From: Megalonaias nervosa
Taxonomy: Eukaryota; Mollusca; Bivalvia; Unionida; Unionidae
Direction: 5' to 3'
DNA length: 64,000 nt
NCBI GenBank assembly: GCA_016617855.1
Contig: JAECUM010009404.1
Span: 1-64,000 of the forward strand
Numbering within the stretch: the first letter of the stretch is position 1; the number at the start of each line of letters is the position of its first letter. Under the pieces are notes generated by a model, which ran no database searches, had not been told where the DNA came from, and saw nothing but the letters and a program-made list of their open reading frames with translations. The position numbers were made by a program, and so were the translations under genes. Below, piece after piece: positions 1-12,689 of this stretch.

Positions 1-165
1 TGGTAATTTATTGGAAACGCGTAGTAAAAAATTGACTGTTAGTTTGTATGTGCGTGACAGTCCCTTAACTATTCCACCGTGACAAAATGAGTGAAAAATA
101 GAGCATCAATAACAACAAAAACACACAAGAAAACCCATTCCGCCTTGTTGATTCAAACAGAAGCT

Positions 166-345
166 TTATAACTGTCTCGCACGCGCACTTACAGCCGCAC
201 GAGTTTCATATTGCCCATACAGGTTGGATCGTATTTTGTCAAAGGTGCTTGCCAGTGGAACAAATTTAGCTATCTCTCGTTCATCGAGTAAAACAACCAA
301 TGACGATTCCATTTCTTGTAGGAATAATTTGATAATTTGTTGCTA
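166..345 (-). pseudogene. C-terminal remnant of an unidentified element gene
   Basis: A minus-strand frame of about 55 codons stays open and ends at a TAA at 166-168. It lies just downstream of the ATPase remnant in the same direction. The visible peptide is mixed charged and ends in an Arg/Ala-rich tail; I recognise no domain. The complete element at 31.5 kb has no equivalent here, because its terminal repeat directly follows the ATPase. Copy 1 therefore carried about 500 bp more on this side. It could be a small virion or accessory protein, or chance. Confidence 0.3.
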
Positions 346-431
346 GTGTAAACCTACCCTCCTCCTGTTACTGATGTATCATTACAAAATAATCGTTGAT
401 ATTTTCAACATCAAGTTGAACCTAGAGACCA

Positions 432-1080
432 TTTTGTTCTAAATGTTCAATCTCAGAGATAATCTCGTTAATATTTTTGCTGGTTCATTAAACAGTTTAT
501 GTATTTCTTTATTGAAAGTTTTATCCAGACAAATTCGATAATGTGTTGCTTGATCGTGTAAACGTATTGAGATCAATCCATGTGGGGTTTTTGAGCATGT
601 GTAAAGAAATTCTAATCTTATGTATGTCCCTGTCCCTGGGACAGAAAGTCTGATGAATATTTCGCAGCTTACGCGTGTCAACATCGTTAACAATAAACCC
701 ATGATTACATTTATCTCTGTTCACTATGGAGACTTGAGTGTACATCCGTGTAACGTAAATAACATATGTGTTTTTAAGTCTGCACCGTGGAAATATTCTG
801 GCTGGATTCGTTTCTTTGTCAAGCATGACATCATCGTAAACCCCTAGATTGGTAATATTCCCGTTAAGATCCTCAACGGACGGCGCATCATGGATGTCAG
901 TGATAAATTCAATAACATAATCGTCATCCTTTGCGTTTTCATTTAGTTTCTTAAGAACATTATGGCTTCGTTGGTGCAACTACGGATGGTGCCACTAAAT
1001 AAAGTTTGTTCCATTGAAGCCACCTCATTATCCGGTTGAGTAACAGTTGAGTTTAACCAGACCCAGACGGAACAATGATA
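432..1080 (-). pseudogene. A32/FtsK-like DNA-packaging ATPase remnant (copy 1)
   Basis: Read on the minus strand, the sequence starts near 1,075 with a P-loop stretch PSGSG followed by a stop codon where the Walker A lysine should be (about 1,049-1,055). It continues with a hydrophobic LLL helix, then a Walker B-like VYDDVMLDKET stretch near 840 and a long conserved tail. The family pumps viral genomes into capsids in Polintons, virophages, adintoviruses and large DNA viruses. A stop in the P-loop, a frameshift and further changes make it non-functional. It is the left-most recognisable gene of copy 1 and matches the ATPase at 31.8-32.4 kb. Confidence 0.65.
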
Positions 1081-1249
1081 ATGGCTGGAATAGGCTTTGG
1101 TAAAGGTGGATGCTGCTTGACAGGTGCTTGCTTGTCTGTCGCTGAAAAGTCAATCACGTTCATATTGTACAAATATAGTAATATTTATAATCATGCTTTT
1201 ATATTGTGTGCGATGCTACACGGTCACGGATACAACTTGGTTAAAAGAA

Positions 1250-2480
1250 ACCTTGATGAGAATAACGAGCAGGCACTTACATGTAAGTGTGTAAAATGCT
1301 GCATAAAAAATATAAGTTTGAAAGCAGCAATACGAGAAAAAGCATCTTCCGGGATATAATTATTGTAGTCCTGGAAACAGATTTGATATCAGACTTCACG
1401 AAAAAAGTATCACCCAAAACCATGTGAATTTCCAGTAAATGCAACTGATCAAGCGTGCCATACTCATGACATCGCGTATAAAAGATCTGCATCAACGACA
1501 TATCGCGGACATCAAGTTGATTCACGCGTTGAATTTGATAAAAATAAAAGTAGACCAGAATCATTCACGAACTGGTCGATAAGATCAGCTAATGAGCAGT
1601 GCATTAGCCGTCGGACAGGGGAATTAATGTCGGATAATTACATAACAGAATCGATTTTTTATAGTTCAAGAAGATATGGGAGAAGTATAGCAGCGATTAG
1701 CACACTAGCCAATTTAGCACGTGTCACAAGCATTGTTTCCGCTGACTGGTTGTCACGACAGTCAACATGGCAAATTTATCTTCCACGCCCCAAAACGATT
1801 CAGCATGAATGGTTTAATCTCATTACACCCAACAAAGTTTGTCAGGCACATATATTATTTTAACCGTATAACGTCATTGGCACATCACATAAAACGGCGC
1901 AAGCAGATCAGAAGCGGAACCGCTACCGACTAAAACAGCAACTGAAGTCACAGACTCGTTTGAATGAATTTACTCGCGCAATTCACTAGTGAATCCAGAG
2001 CTTTGGCCAAAGTTGATGCAGGTTGATCCTGGCAAAGAAGTTCTCGGTGTAGTAACGACGCGTTAAAGAACCAAGTCACTCGTGAAATTGATCTGAAACC
2101 CATCAATCCAGTCGTGAAGAAAAACATCCCGGCCGGTGCGCTCGCGCGCCAGCGGCACGACCTATCAGCGAGTCTAGTGCAAAGCATCAACATGCCAGTC
2201 AGTTATTTATATGAACCTGGTGAACTTGAGGGCGGTGCAAAAATACAACTGATCCCGTCTCGAGTCTGATCACACATACAGTTTCCAGCGTGGTAATATC
2301 TCCTGGCAGGTCTGCAATTTACAAATTAGATTCAACAGCTCCTCGACGTAGATTTGTTTGTAAACAACTGCAAGTAATTTCCGCAGATACTAAATTACTG
2401 CCAAGTTGGATTCGGCACCGCAGACCCTAGCGGGCACTAGACCTCCGCGGCAAGGAAGGAACGCTAGCTCCCCTACGTCT
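1250..2480 (+). pseudogene. RVE-type (DDE) integrase remnant (copy 1)
   Basis: The clearest part is an open stretch near 1,627-1,863 with the block SRRYGRSIAAI, a helix ending WLSRQSTWQIYLPRPK and a following VCQAHILF. The same block occurs in the integrase of the complete element (32.9-33.2 kb). It is the region in front of the catalytic core in the retroviral-type integrases carried by Polinton-like elements. Downstream, codons resembling the C-terminal part continue to about 2,480 through several stops and shifts, and a large piece of the catalytic core is missing. The gene lies between the ATPase and helicase, both on the opposite strand. Confidence 0.65.
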
Positions 2481-3860
2481 GTTACATTCACGACATGCCA
2501 GTGCGACATTGTCGCGTGTGGCCGAGATTACTATCAATTTTGTACACGGGAAATAATCGTGCGTCATTAGGAAAAATATTGCCAAAGCATTATTTTGCTA
2601 CAGGAGGCGCAGTGATTTTTTTGTTGTTGTTTTAGTTTCATGATAAATTCAACATGAAGATCAAACCTGCATTGTTGTTTTCTATCTTCTCGCTGATAAC
2701 CAGCTAATTGTTTTCTTTATGATTATCTGCGGTGTCGTCGAAGATGACGCCCCGTTTGTCGCGAGGCGGCCTGCGTTTTTGACGCTGCGTCTTCGGTTTC
2801 ACCTCCATAGACTATCTGTGCAGTTGAGATATTTTGGTAAATTTCGATACTGCAAAATATGCTGAATTTGACCATTCGACGCGATCATTGACAATAAACA
2901 TATTGTAATCTGAGATTGTTAGCCCCTGTGCCGACTGAATTTTTATTGCATAGAATAGAGTCTAACACAATGGCTGTGACTTTTTAGTCCTTGACGAAGT
3001 CAATACCGTCTCCGACCGCGCTAGAGCATGCTGTAGAGCCTCTATGGGAACTTCAATAAAATATCGTTAAGAAAGAACATTTGTTGTGTATCCGTTCCTG
3101 GAATCGTGACTAAAATATTTTGTCTATGTGTATCGGCTGGACGATAATCGAGTAGAACTGGCAGCATTGGAAATCTTTCCTATTGAAGCTCAAATAGTCT
3201 ACGTTGAAGTGAATCACGTCCGTTTTTTCGTGGTACAGCTATCACTTAATTAGGTCGCCTTAACATCTAACAGTCCAGCATGGACATTGCTGAAATTAAA
3301 CTATGCTCTATCTCAAGCTAAATCATATCCGGCTGAAGTTTAATTAACTCTTTCAGCCATCGTTATGCTTCTCCACAGCAACGGTGGTCGTACAACATTT
3401 CCTCGTAATCGTTGACTTAATTTTTAGCCAGTTATGTGACGAGTCTTTTGTAAAAGGAGGAAGTTGTCTTTGATCGGAGCACATGATAATTGCCGTGTTT
3501 TTCGTCGACAGCCAGTCGAGAAACACTGTTAACTTGTCGTTTGACACTGTGCTTATTTCAGCTCAAATAATGATTTTAGGAATATATTATTCTTCCATTC
3601 GCTCTGGGAACCACGCAGCACCACGCCATCGAAAGAAGCAGTGATACATGCATGACTTACCTCCGCGCTGTTTCATCTCTCTGGCAAGATGGAGAGTTGG
3701 CGCTAGCACAATCATATCTGAATTTCTTAATAAATTTATCGCACGTGTTGTTTTACCAGAACCGTGCTATGTCTTGCGATTGGAACATTCACTGAGGGAG
3801 ACGATCATGGTTCTGATAATTTATGGTTGTGGCAAAACACCTCAGGTCCATTAACATCAG
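2430..3860 (-). pseudogene. SF1 (Pif1/RecD-like) helicase with C-terminal Zn/HNH-like tail (copy 1)
   Basis: On the minus strand a P-loop GSGKTTRAI is encoded near 3,750, followed by LAPTLHLAREM (motif Ia). About 200 bases further on comes an open stretch (3,547-3,353) containing FLDWLSTKN and SDQRQLPPF, the SF1 helicase motif III region. The far end (2,430-2,660) encodes CASC and CRECNRRR cysteine pairs, which look like an HNH/zinc-ribbon tail. Superfamily 1 helicases unwind DNA during replication. Here the gene follows the polymerase on the same strand with almost no spacer. Many stops and shifts; dead copy. Pif1 versus RecD affiliation cannot be decided by eye. Confidence 0.6.
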
Positions 3861-3869
3861 CCGAGTCGA

Positions 3870-5965
3870 GATAATTACGTGTGTTCGCTCTTTATTCTCT
3901 GGGGCCAGTGTGTGTTGTCTATGTCGGCGGTGGCAGAGCCACTTTCCGCGTTCTTACACAGCGGATTTGTGTCGATAAATGGTTTCACAAGATCCATTTT
4001 TGAACGACTTACATACGATGAATCCGTGTCGACTCTAACAGAATCGCTGAAAACCGGTTAATCATCGATAACAGGTTTATCGACGCATATACAAACTTCG
4101 AAGATTTCAGATGAATACACTGAGAAGAATCACCATCTTAGCAGCTAACAACCGTGCCAATATTTGTACCGTCGTGTAAATTTGCACTTTTCCGTGACAT
4201 CCAAATACCTAGTAGCTTCGTATATGCAATCACAAAATCTAGTTCTGCCTGATCCATAAGTAATCTTGTACAACGGCGTGTATTATCAGATGAAGCACCA
4301 TATGTAAACTTAGATAGTTTTTCTGCAAATATCTTTATCATCGTGCCGTAACCAAACTGTCTTCCCCTGTATTGTACTAGTTATCGCTCATGTCACAGTT
4401 AACGACGTGAAAAACTTAGCGTTCAACATATATCGTTATAGCACTATTGGAACCCAGACACGTTGAATTTTTTGACAAACGTCATCGAGATTAATACTTG
4501 TATCTGGTATATTAAAATGTCGACCAAACTAGGTATAACTGGATGAAAATCCACCGGTAGATGACCAGTTATTGCTACTCTGGTCATTACTCCTGCTGGA
4601 TGTCTGAATCGATCAAAATACTGATTACAATCACCGCATTTAAGAAAACTAACTGGGCAAAAACAATAATGTCAGCTGATGTAATATCGGTGGAATTACA
4701 TTTTATATTCCAGAGGCCAACATTTCCAAACTTGACACAAGATCGTGATATATCGTGGGGAAATTCTTTTCGAGATGGACACATTGAATTTTGTTGTGCT
4801 ATTTGAGTCAACAGACGATATTCGAAAACAGTTTTTGAGTAATTCGTCACTGTCAAAGTTGTATTTTATCACAGTTCTTTTATTGCACGTTGGAGAGATT
4901 CCTTCAGGCAAAGTACACCAGAAGGTAGTACAAATTGATAGAAAGTTGATTCATCTTTGGCAGATAAGGCTGTAGTGTAACTGTGAAAGAGTCCGACAGA
5001 TACCCGGTCTAACTTACTAATAATGTAAATCTTCTAAAAAATATGGCCGTCATAAAATCTAGTTGTCTTTCTCGTGGAAACTGTGTTACTGATTCACTCC
5101 CGGCGTGACTGCCATGATCTGTGATATATTATCGCTAATAGAGAGCTTTCATTACAAAATTATACAAATTAGCACTGGTTATTGTTTTTTGTTTTTTTTT
5201 TTCCCACTATCGGAAAGTTTAATCGTTTCTCCAATATGACTAGGTCACCTATTCTAGCTCCGTTGACTAGACACTCCTCACATTCTGTTACTATATTTTT
5301 ATTCGTGATTCTTTTGTACGTGTCCCCGTCTCTAGTTAATAAAATGTTCCCTGACACGTTGAGCCACACAATTTAATAGTCCAGTTCGCATTTGCGCAAG
5401 AACACTAATGTTAGGACCGTCTAAACGGTATTGTGCATACACAACAGCGGACATTGGATACGCATTATTGTAATATGGTTTGTCTATTCTTGTAAACATG
5501 CAAGGTTTAGAATGTTCGTCCACTTTGACAATATTAATATGTGGACGTGATTCCTTAACAGTGTCAAGTTAATCCAAGTTAGGCCATTCTGGCTATCATC
5601 ATGTTCTACAATACATTTTATTCTGAATATGTGCTTGCTGTCTTTTGCAAGATTAATAATAATCACTGAGGCACGCTCGTCATTGACTGTAATCAATGAC
5701 AATGCCAAAGTCATCTATCATGAACGTTGACCAAACGTTAACAGCGCCATCTTGCGCAAACTCATTTTTTTGGCTATTTTGATAAATTCGTGTAATCGTA
5801 AGTCGAACAGAGGCTGCTTCCATGCTGTTAATATATCAAACTCAAACCTGATGATATACTCCGGTTCAATCTCGGATAACCTCTCAAATTTACTCGCGGT
5901 TAACAATGATTTTCTCTCCTTTCAAAAATTATTTTGCTCAGCTTTTGACCTTGAAAAAAGGTGAT
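3870..5965 (-). pseudogene. Family B DNA polymerase remnant (copy 1)
   Basis: Several broken minus-strand frames line up with the polymerase of the complete element. 5,906-5,718 has the FERLSEIEPEY block. 5,523-5,332 and 5,369-5,169 carry middle segments. 4,341-4,138 holds a conserved block with RRCTRLL and AELDFVIA. Codons for DTDS, the metal-binding motif C of family B polymerases, sit at 4,019-4,030. The family replicates the element's DNA, by protein priming in classic Polintons; priming mode is not visible here. At least five frame breaks make it a pseudogene. The corresponding motif C position in copy 2 is lost to a stop, so copy 1 keeps the better-preserved active site. Confidence 0.65.
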
Positions 5966-6191
5966 TTTATACCAGTTAGTTTAAGGTACTGTTCTCCCAA
6001 CAGTCGATTTACGCATTGCTGTAGTATACGACATACTTTCTTTAATATAATATCACATGCCTCTAATTACAAAAGCTAATATACTATAATTATGCCAACG
6101 AAAACAAAATAATTGCAGGAGGTTAAAGATCGGATCAGCAACTCCGTGCGAAAATAAATTGACGTGGAGATTATTGTAATGTCCATATGAT

Positions 6192-6237
6192 ACATATCAG
6201 ACATGGCAGTACCGGCCTGAAACCATGTCTGATATGT
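6192..6237. repeat. Perfect 15-bp stem hairpin in element copy 1
   Basis: ACATATCAGACATGG at 6,192-6,206 is followed by a 16-base loop and its exact reverse complement CCATGTCTGATATGT at 6,223-6,237. It lies between the upstream end of the polymerase gene (minus) and the HNH nuclease (plus), so within a divergent intergenic region. A role as origin, terminator or regulatory site is possible but only inferred. Confidence 0.7.
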
Positions 6238-6479
6238 TGAGTGTGGGGTAAAATGGAAAACTCTACAATGTGTCGCTTGTGGTGACGACAATATCGTGCG
6301 TTACAAAGATATTTTGAAATAATGAACGCTGATGCGAATGTTAAAATAAAGGACAAGCGTGATTACTTCAAAAGATATCTTAAGGATAATAATGTCGTAT
6401 TTTAGAAAGTAAGATAATATAATGGAGAAAGCTGAAAATATATTGATTCATTTGCGAAACATCCTGCCGGTGTGATCAG

Positions 6480-6885
6480 AAACTGTCGTGTTAAAAAATC
6501 TGCAAAGCAAATAACACGGAGTACCTCACTATCGGTATAGGAATTCAAGAAAGTAAAGAAATATCGTTCTAACAGATTCATATATGAATGGGGTTTTTTT
6601 GGTGCGATAAATGGCAGTCTTGTTATCGATCACATCAATTCGAACAGAACCGGTGCTCGTCTGGAAAACTTGCAAGCGATAACACAGAGAGAGAATGGCA
6701 AACCTAAAAATTTCGGCAAACTCAATAAAACACCGAGGTCGGTGAAATCAACAAATTTAGAGACCGGAGAAACAAAAGAATTTCAGTCAATATATTCCAC
6801 TGGAAAATGTTTTGATAATCATCAAATTTCAATACAATATGTAGCAGATGGTATAGCTAATTCAGTGACGTCAAAAAAAGTTTAA
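6480..6885 (+). pseudogene. HNH homing-type endonuclease with IENR1/NUMOD-like repeat (copy 1)
   Basis: The frame is open from about 6,540 and ends with a TAA after residues SKKV at 6,885. It contains RFIYEW, then LVIDHINSN and LENLQAITQREN, the typical HNH core of homing endonucleases (D-H of the first half, N of the second). A second module follows with NLETGETKEFQSI, typical of the IENR1/NUMOD DNA-binding repeat. The protein looks shortened at its start, where 6,250-6,480 contains a CVAC cysteine pair and stops. It is on the opposite strand to the polymerase. The same gene sits in the same place in the complete element (37.8-38.3 kb), so it is a conserved part of the family. Confidence 0.7.
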
Positions 6886-6900
6886 TCAGAAAATAAAATG

Positions 6901-9900
6901 TGTCTACATGGATCAGTAACATCCCTTGATTGGCGTTTTAGCAAACAAAATATTTTTCTACGCCTCAAATTACACAATGGAAGCGTCTTTTCTTAATTAT
7001 AATTTCTATTATATTTGGTACAATTATTTTATGCCCCAGAAAAAATAAATGTGGCCTTGATTCCATAGTAAACACAGAATTACTCATTACTGTTTATTAG
7101 AACAGCGATTTAATTACAGATCTCAGGTCAGCTGACATAAAAGCATTCAGCATTTACAATACTGTGACGTACTTTTTTCAACTATAACGAATTGCTGGAA
7201 TGCCAATTTGACTCAAAATTTTGAGGACCCAAGTTACGTGTCTGGATGTGCTAAAACTAATGCAGTCTAATCTAAACATATCTTTGACGTATTGACCTGC
7301 TAACAATAACACACGGCTCAAGCAAAATCAACACCATTTACGATTATACATGATTTGTAGTTTAAAATTCTGGGATAAAATTTCTCTGTCTATATGTGCA
7401 AATATACTGATAACATTCCCTGTTTATAAGTGCGCGTATTCTAATATATTTTCTGTTTATAAGTGCGAATATACCGATAAAATTATCTGTGATCACAGCT
7501 GGTATCGTTCGTGTTATTTATTTAAACTGTATATTATTAATACAGCCGATAGTAAAGTGGTTAGCATAGAGGACAGATAATCTTTCGATCGACCTGTGGA
7601 AACTTACTTCATATCCGATCATTAGAACACGTGATTGACAATATTTGCCGGCGTAGTAAGAAATTTTTTATTATCAGTGTGAAGTGACTACCAACTCCCC
7701 TCCCCCCAAGCTGATATATCCTTCAAATGAGTAATTATAAAACTTGACCCGGGTGCACTTGCCTGGGTCCACACCCCCGAACCAAATAAGGGTATTCATT
7801 TTATAGTACCCAGGGTTCACTTAGGAGGGGTTGGTGTGTGCTTGATTATAATTTAACAAATTAAAATTCAGCCTGGACAGCCCTCTGAATCTCTAAGTTC
7901 GTTCCAAAATTTTGTATCGCACTTAGCGATTCGCCAGATAACAATTACCCGTGAAAGTTATTCAATAGATATTCAACATCAATAGCTCGGGTGTGGCAAT
8001 TTCCTTCTACTATGTTTTCCTTTTTGCTCCAAGTTGAATTCATACAAACCTCAGATTCACATTACTACAGGTAAAATCAACATTCTTACAAAGCCCAGAC
8101 TGTAAAATGTGGCACTGATGCGGGGTCCCACTCAAGGTCGACGCGGTTTATTTTATAGTCGCCTCCACCCCCTTGCTTCTTAGTAATAGTGTTGGATTCC
8201 ATACTGTATTTTTGTATATATGTGCGTCTTTAACAGTGACCAAACCATTAACATTTGAGTCACGTTGATTGGGAGAGAGGAATTCGACTGTTAGAGCTGA
8301 TTTTCACTATCATTATATCAACATAGCTGCGAACATTGAGTGTTGGATTCTATGACTTCGAGACATAACTAGTATCCCATTTACACGACTAAACTGTTTT
8401 ATTCCAATAATTACGAATCAGCAACTTCTCATGTCGGAGAACGTTTTGTCGCATTTACCCCTGCCATTGATTATTTTTTTATGCACTAAGTACTACATAA
8501 AACGACAGTAGTTTTTCTTGTGCAATGCAAATGTTATCAGCCAAAAATAACTTTACCGTTTTATACCTGCAAGACTACTGTAACTGACCAAATAAAGAAT
8601 AAAGTTCAATGATACTATGCTACATATAATGAGCGCATTTGTATCTTAATGACTCTGAAATGTAAACACATATTATGAATCACGTATGAGATAATGAAGA
8701 TAATTTGTGTATGACGTGCCATGATCGAGTTCCTTCTTAGCTTGGGCACATCTAATGAAATAATCAGCTGGGCAAGCAATGACGCAATTAACTGGTCTTC
8801 TCTCTCTGGGATGTGAGACATGTATTTTACACGTGTATACACTGCCTGGTTTACATTCTATATGTGCCAGTACTTGATTTGTTTATTTGTTTGCTTTTGT
8901 TATTTGGTGGTGAGGGTAAAGGTTGCGTGGATGGGGGCGAAGGGAATTTTTGAAAATAATTTTCGCAACATAAGTTGAAAAAATATATGCTGATTTGAAT
9001 TTTGGAGAAATAAGAACTATACTCAACATATAAGCTGAAACAAATACCTTGATCTTCAATAAAAAAAAAAAAAATATCTGATTGTAAAGGAAATCCCTAA
9101 CCATTACTCTCAGAAAATGAAATGGTCGGTCCCTTAGTTATACTTTAATCGTCCACTGCACTTCATCCACATCTTATTCAAACGTCTTGGTCTAAATTAC
9201 ACTGAGGTTTATTACGACATTTTAAAATGTTGTCGTATTCCATTTTCTTTTTTATAAACATATAATGGCATGATCAACCAAAGATTACAATATATGTAAC
9301 ATTTTGTTACAAAAATATTATAAAATTACTTAAGCAAGGACACGCTCTTGGAAAATGCATTCATACATGCACACCTGATTCTTCTTTATTGTAGATTTAC
9401 AATAATCATCAATTGCCCCTTATTAAAGTAACAAAAAATTAAGATTCTATGGAGCCTTGATGATGACACCTAGTACTAGATAGGCAGGTGTAGTTGCTAG
9501 ATAGAAAATATAATAGAGTTATTTAACTCCGCTATGATCTTTATTATGGGATTGAGTACTTGGATTTACATGGCTGTAGATTCTAGACAGCACCATAATT
9601 ACGTAGAGTGCACTATGATCCGTTTCTTTGAGAACTTTTTAAACCAATGCAGCAAGTATGCAAAACGTGATGTATTGTAAATATTTAACACTCTTTTGCC
9701 TCTGTTTTAAAAGCTGAGTATTCCGAACTAGATTTTACCATGTTTCTTTTTCAAATGCTAATTGTGGGTATTAGGGACGCCCCGAACAATGGCATCAGCA
9801 TACTAAAGCATGTGCAAAAAATAGACACCGGGCGCAGTTTAGCGTCTGTAATCTACGTATGTTATCAAGTGTTAATTTTACAATTTGATTATCATTGATC

Positions 9901-10080
9901 ATTGGAAAATTATCGATAATAATTGACTTATTCCTTTGGATTGCCATTACAGTATTTTAGCATGTTAATTGTCTTTTGTTATAAATGTGAGTTTGTTTGT
10001 CCGCAAAATAAAATGCCATTTGATAGATAAATATAGTGACGTACTTACACATCGAAGGTGTGTATCTTAGCAGTTATGTG
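6901..10080. other. Non-coding AT-rich stretch
   Basis: No long or conserved frame, no splice-bounded exon and no clear mobile element was seen. A few GC-richer patches (7,745-7,850 and 8,115-8,180) repeat short CCACCCCC-type strings and may be worn repeats, but I could not assign them. Confidence 0.5.
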
Positions 10081-10083
10081 TGT

Positions 10084-10085
<2 letters not shown>

Positions 10086-10138
<53 letters not shown>
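10086..10138. repeat. (GA)n microsatellite
   Basis: An uninterrupted GA dinucleotide run of about 26 units in non-coding DNA. Confidence 0.97.
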
Positions 10139-10140
<2 letters not shown>

Positions 10141-11385
10141 AAATCATTTATGCAAAGGTCAGTACTATTTGGCTTTCAAAAACGACATTATTTGTAACAA
10201 CTTGAATGCATACAATGAAGAAGGAAGATTAGAGTTTGTCCCTATCGTTACAAATACCAAATATAATATAACAATAAAGTTTCAAGATTGACAACGTTGT
10301 GAATGACGATTAGGTTTTAAAACATTAGGACACTATCATTTTGCCATCGAGGTACACTTCATTACGAGGGTGAAGAAAATATATGACCGTTATGTACCCA
10401 AAACTACCTTTCTATTTCGTCGTCGTTACTAAACATAGGAATGGCAGACACAGGCAAAGAATGGGGAAGTAGCAGTCACAAAATATTAGTTACGTATGAG
10501 ACAGAAAGTTTAATAAAGGTATTCTCTCTCAATCTCGTCCGTTTGCATCATCTAGGTTCCATTTTATCTGGGACTGTGAATTCGCGTGCTTTCTAATTAA
10601 CATAGAGTATTGAAACATACGTTTCTAAGTATTCCAATATTGTGCAGAGTCTGTCTAATTGTAACATGTTGGTTATATTTGGGATGGAGACACAACTGGC
10701 ATGTGTATGTTGAACATAACAATATGAATTTCTATGATCTTGAAAATGCAATGCAGTATAATTGGCGTATGACAAGGACTGTGTGGATAAAGTTACGCAT
10801 CTATTTCAATATGCACGGTTAACTTTGAGTCATTTATAGACAACACTGGGTATTATTGAAAGAGGGGGTATATAAAACTCACCCCAAGCACTTACACCCT
10901 CCTATATCTGATATTCTTACCGTTATCTACGTTGAGATGTTAAGAAAACAACCACGTCTTTGATGCTAATCTATTGTTTTATTCAGGCAAGAAAAATTCA
11001 ATTTCACTCTGAATTATGTTCAAATGCTTTGCCAAGAGTACGACTTGACTTGTGTCATAAATCAATTCCTAATTATGATACACAATTCTGCTAGCATTTC
11101 ATTAGGCGTGTGCCAGATTTGTTTTGAAATTTGTTTTACTAATGTTACATTCTATTTGCATACACTGAACAACATTTTATATATCGACATTGTACTGTTA
11201 TCAAATGTAGTTTTCCAATGCAGTGAGGAAATGTCATAGAGGAGTCAGTCTGTTTGTTTCCTATAGGTAGGTAAATGAGATGTTCTTTTCGCACTCTAAA
11301 TGCAATACATTATTGGCTTTGTCTGCTTGACACATATAGCTACATACAAGTACATTTAAGTAGATTCATGGTGTCTCAGAGAAAG
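10139..11385. other. Non-coding stretch
   Basis: Only short chance frames are present (up to about 70 codons). No recognisable domain, repeat family or splice-bounded exon was seen. Confidence 0.45.
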
Positions 11386-11386
11386 A

Positions 11387-11482
11387 GTATTATTATTATT
11401 AGTAGTAGTAGCAGTAGTAGTAGTATTGTTGTTGTTATTATTATTTTTATTATTGTTATTGTTGTTTTTATTATTAAAGTGA
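11387..11482. repeat. Compound trinucleotide microsatellite
   Basis: Alternating ATT, AGT and GTT triplets form an imperfect trinucleotide run. The Ser/Ile/Val-rich peptide it would encode is a by-product. Confidence 0.9.
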
Positions 11483-11639
11483 TATTGAGATTATTTTTGT
11501 CTTTTTCCAAAATGGCATACTGGTTCTATTAAAGTTTGAGAAACAAGGTCGAGTCGAAAGTATATCCAAGTGATGAACAAAGTTATATAGGAACTGATTT
11601 TGCTGCCAACGTCAATCACAAATCAAAGTTACACTCTAG

Positions 11640-12125
11640 AAACCTCCTTTGACATCGTGTGACTCATCAGAAGCTAACACTGTAGAACTAGGAACAAACA
11701 ATTATATTACATATAACCCAGTGACAACTCTATGGGTGTTTTTCCTAACATGTGTCATGGTCCTATTTTCGATTTTTGTTTGGACGCCTACACGCTTTCC
11801 TTGTCCATTACTGTTTCTCCTTGTTTATTTGCTATTCTGGGTGCAAATATCTCTAGTTCTGACCATATAAATCCAGAACGAGTTTTCTACCCATTGTAAA
11901 GTAGTTTAAATATTTTACATCTCCTATGGAAATGAACTAAGAACTGAAATCAATGTGTACACTAATGTTGTCGTGTACAGTGTCGTTGGAAGCATAGTTG
12001 CTCCGTTGTTGACAGTAATTCCTTTTATTGTGGATTATGCCATCGCTTCTTATCATGAAAGACGAAAGACGTTTCACGTTCTCTTGTCTATAAATCGTAT
12101 TTCGAGAACGTCAATATCATTATAA
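11640..12125 (+). pseudogene. Decayed hydrophobic multi-helix ORF, unidentified
   Basis: Two neighbouring open blocks on the plus strand encode strongly hydrophobic segments: 11,649-11,870 with two probable membrane helices, and 11,940-12,125 with one more, ending in RRKTFHVLL. They are separated by stops and have no ATG in a good context. I do not recognise the family. They lie about 600 bp before the capsid-like relic at 12.7 kb and could belong to the same lost element, but this is not shown. Confidence 0.25.
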
Positions 12126-12689
12126 AATGAGACCTGGGACCAATTATCCTGTTCTGTAAAGGAAAAGTAACCACGAAACTACATGTTTGAAAAGGATTCT
12201 CCATTGATAGCAGATGTATCTTGTACGAGAAGTCTTTAAACAACGAATAATGTTTAGGATATATCAGAGTCAGATTTTCCTACAGCAGCTCCCATTTTAA
12301 TTCCAATAGTCTCTCGAAGATTGCATGCATACAAAGTTGCTGCTTTGATGTATGAAAATTAATTTCTTGAAAAGGTACACATCGACAGGAAATGTCCTAT
12401 TAAGGGTTCATGAACGCTGGGAAATTGTGTTGATTCAAACTGAAACAAATACTAAATTCGCTTTGCATTCCTGCTGAAGGCACTGGTTTTTCGTCTACAC
12501 CACAGCAAGGACAATGCAGAAAGAGACGGCAATAGCTTTTCAAACGGCACGACCACACTCATAATAAAGGAGAACTGAGAACTCACTTATATCCCATGGA
12601 ACCGAAAATGGAGAGTGACAGTGAGGTGAGTTTTATTTAGTTTCTTTGACAACACTCCTTGCCTAACGAATATTAAATCAAGGGATACG

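Larger units (their letters stand above)
1..6900. mobile_element. Polinton/Maverick-like virus-derived element, copy 1 (partial, decayed)
   Basis: This block carries, from left to right, remnants of a packaging ATPase (minus), an integrase (plus), an SF1 helicase with a Zn/HNH tail (minus), a family B DNA polymerase (minus) and an HNH nuclease (plus). The same order and strands recur at 31.8-38.3 kb in the complete element, and DNA similarity is visible, for example around 648-690 against 31,907-31,953. It runs off the left edge of the window, so no left terminal repeat is seen. On the right the homology stops after the nuclease, and no capsid module follows. All reading frames are broken by stops and shifts. 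It is inferred to be an old integrated virus-like transposon, diverged from the second copy and truncated on its capsid side. Confidence 0.8.
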
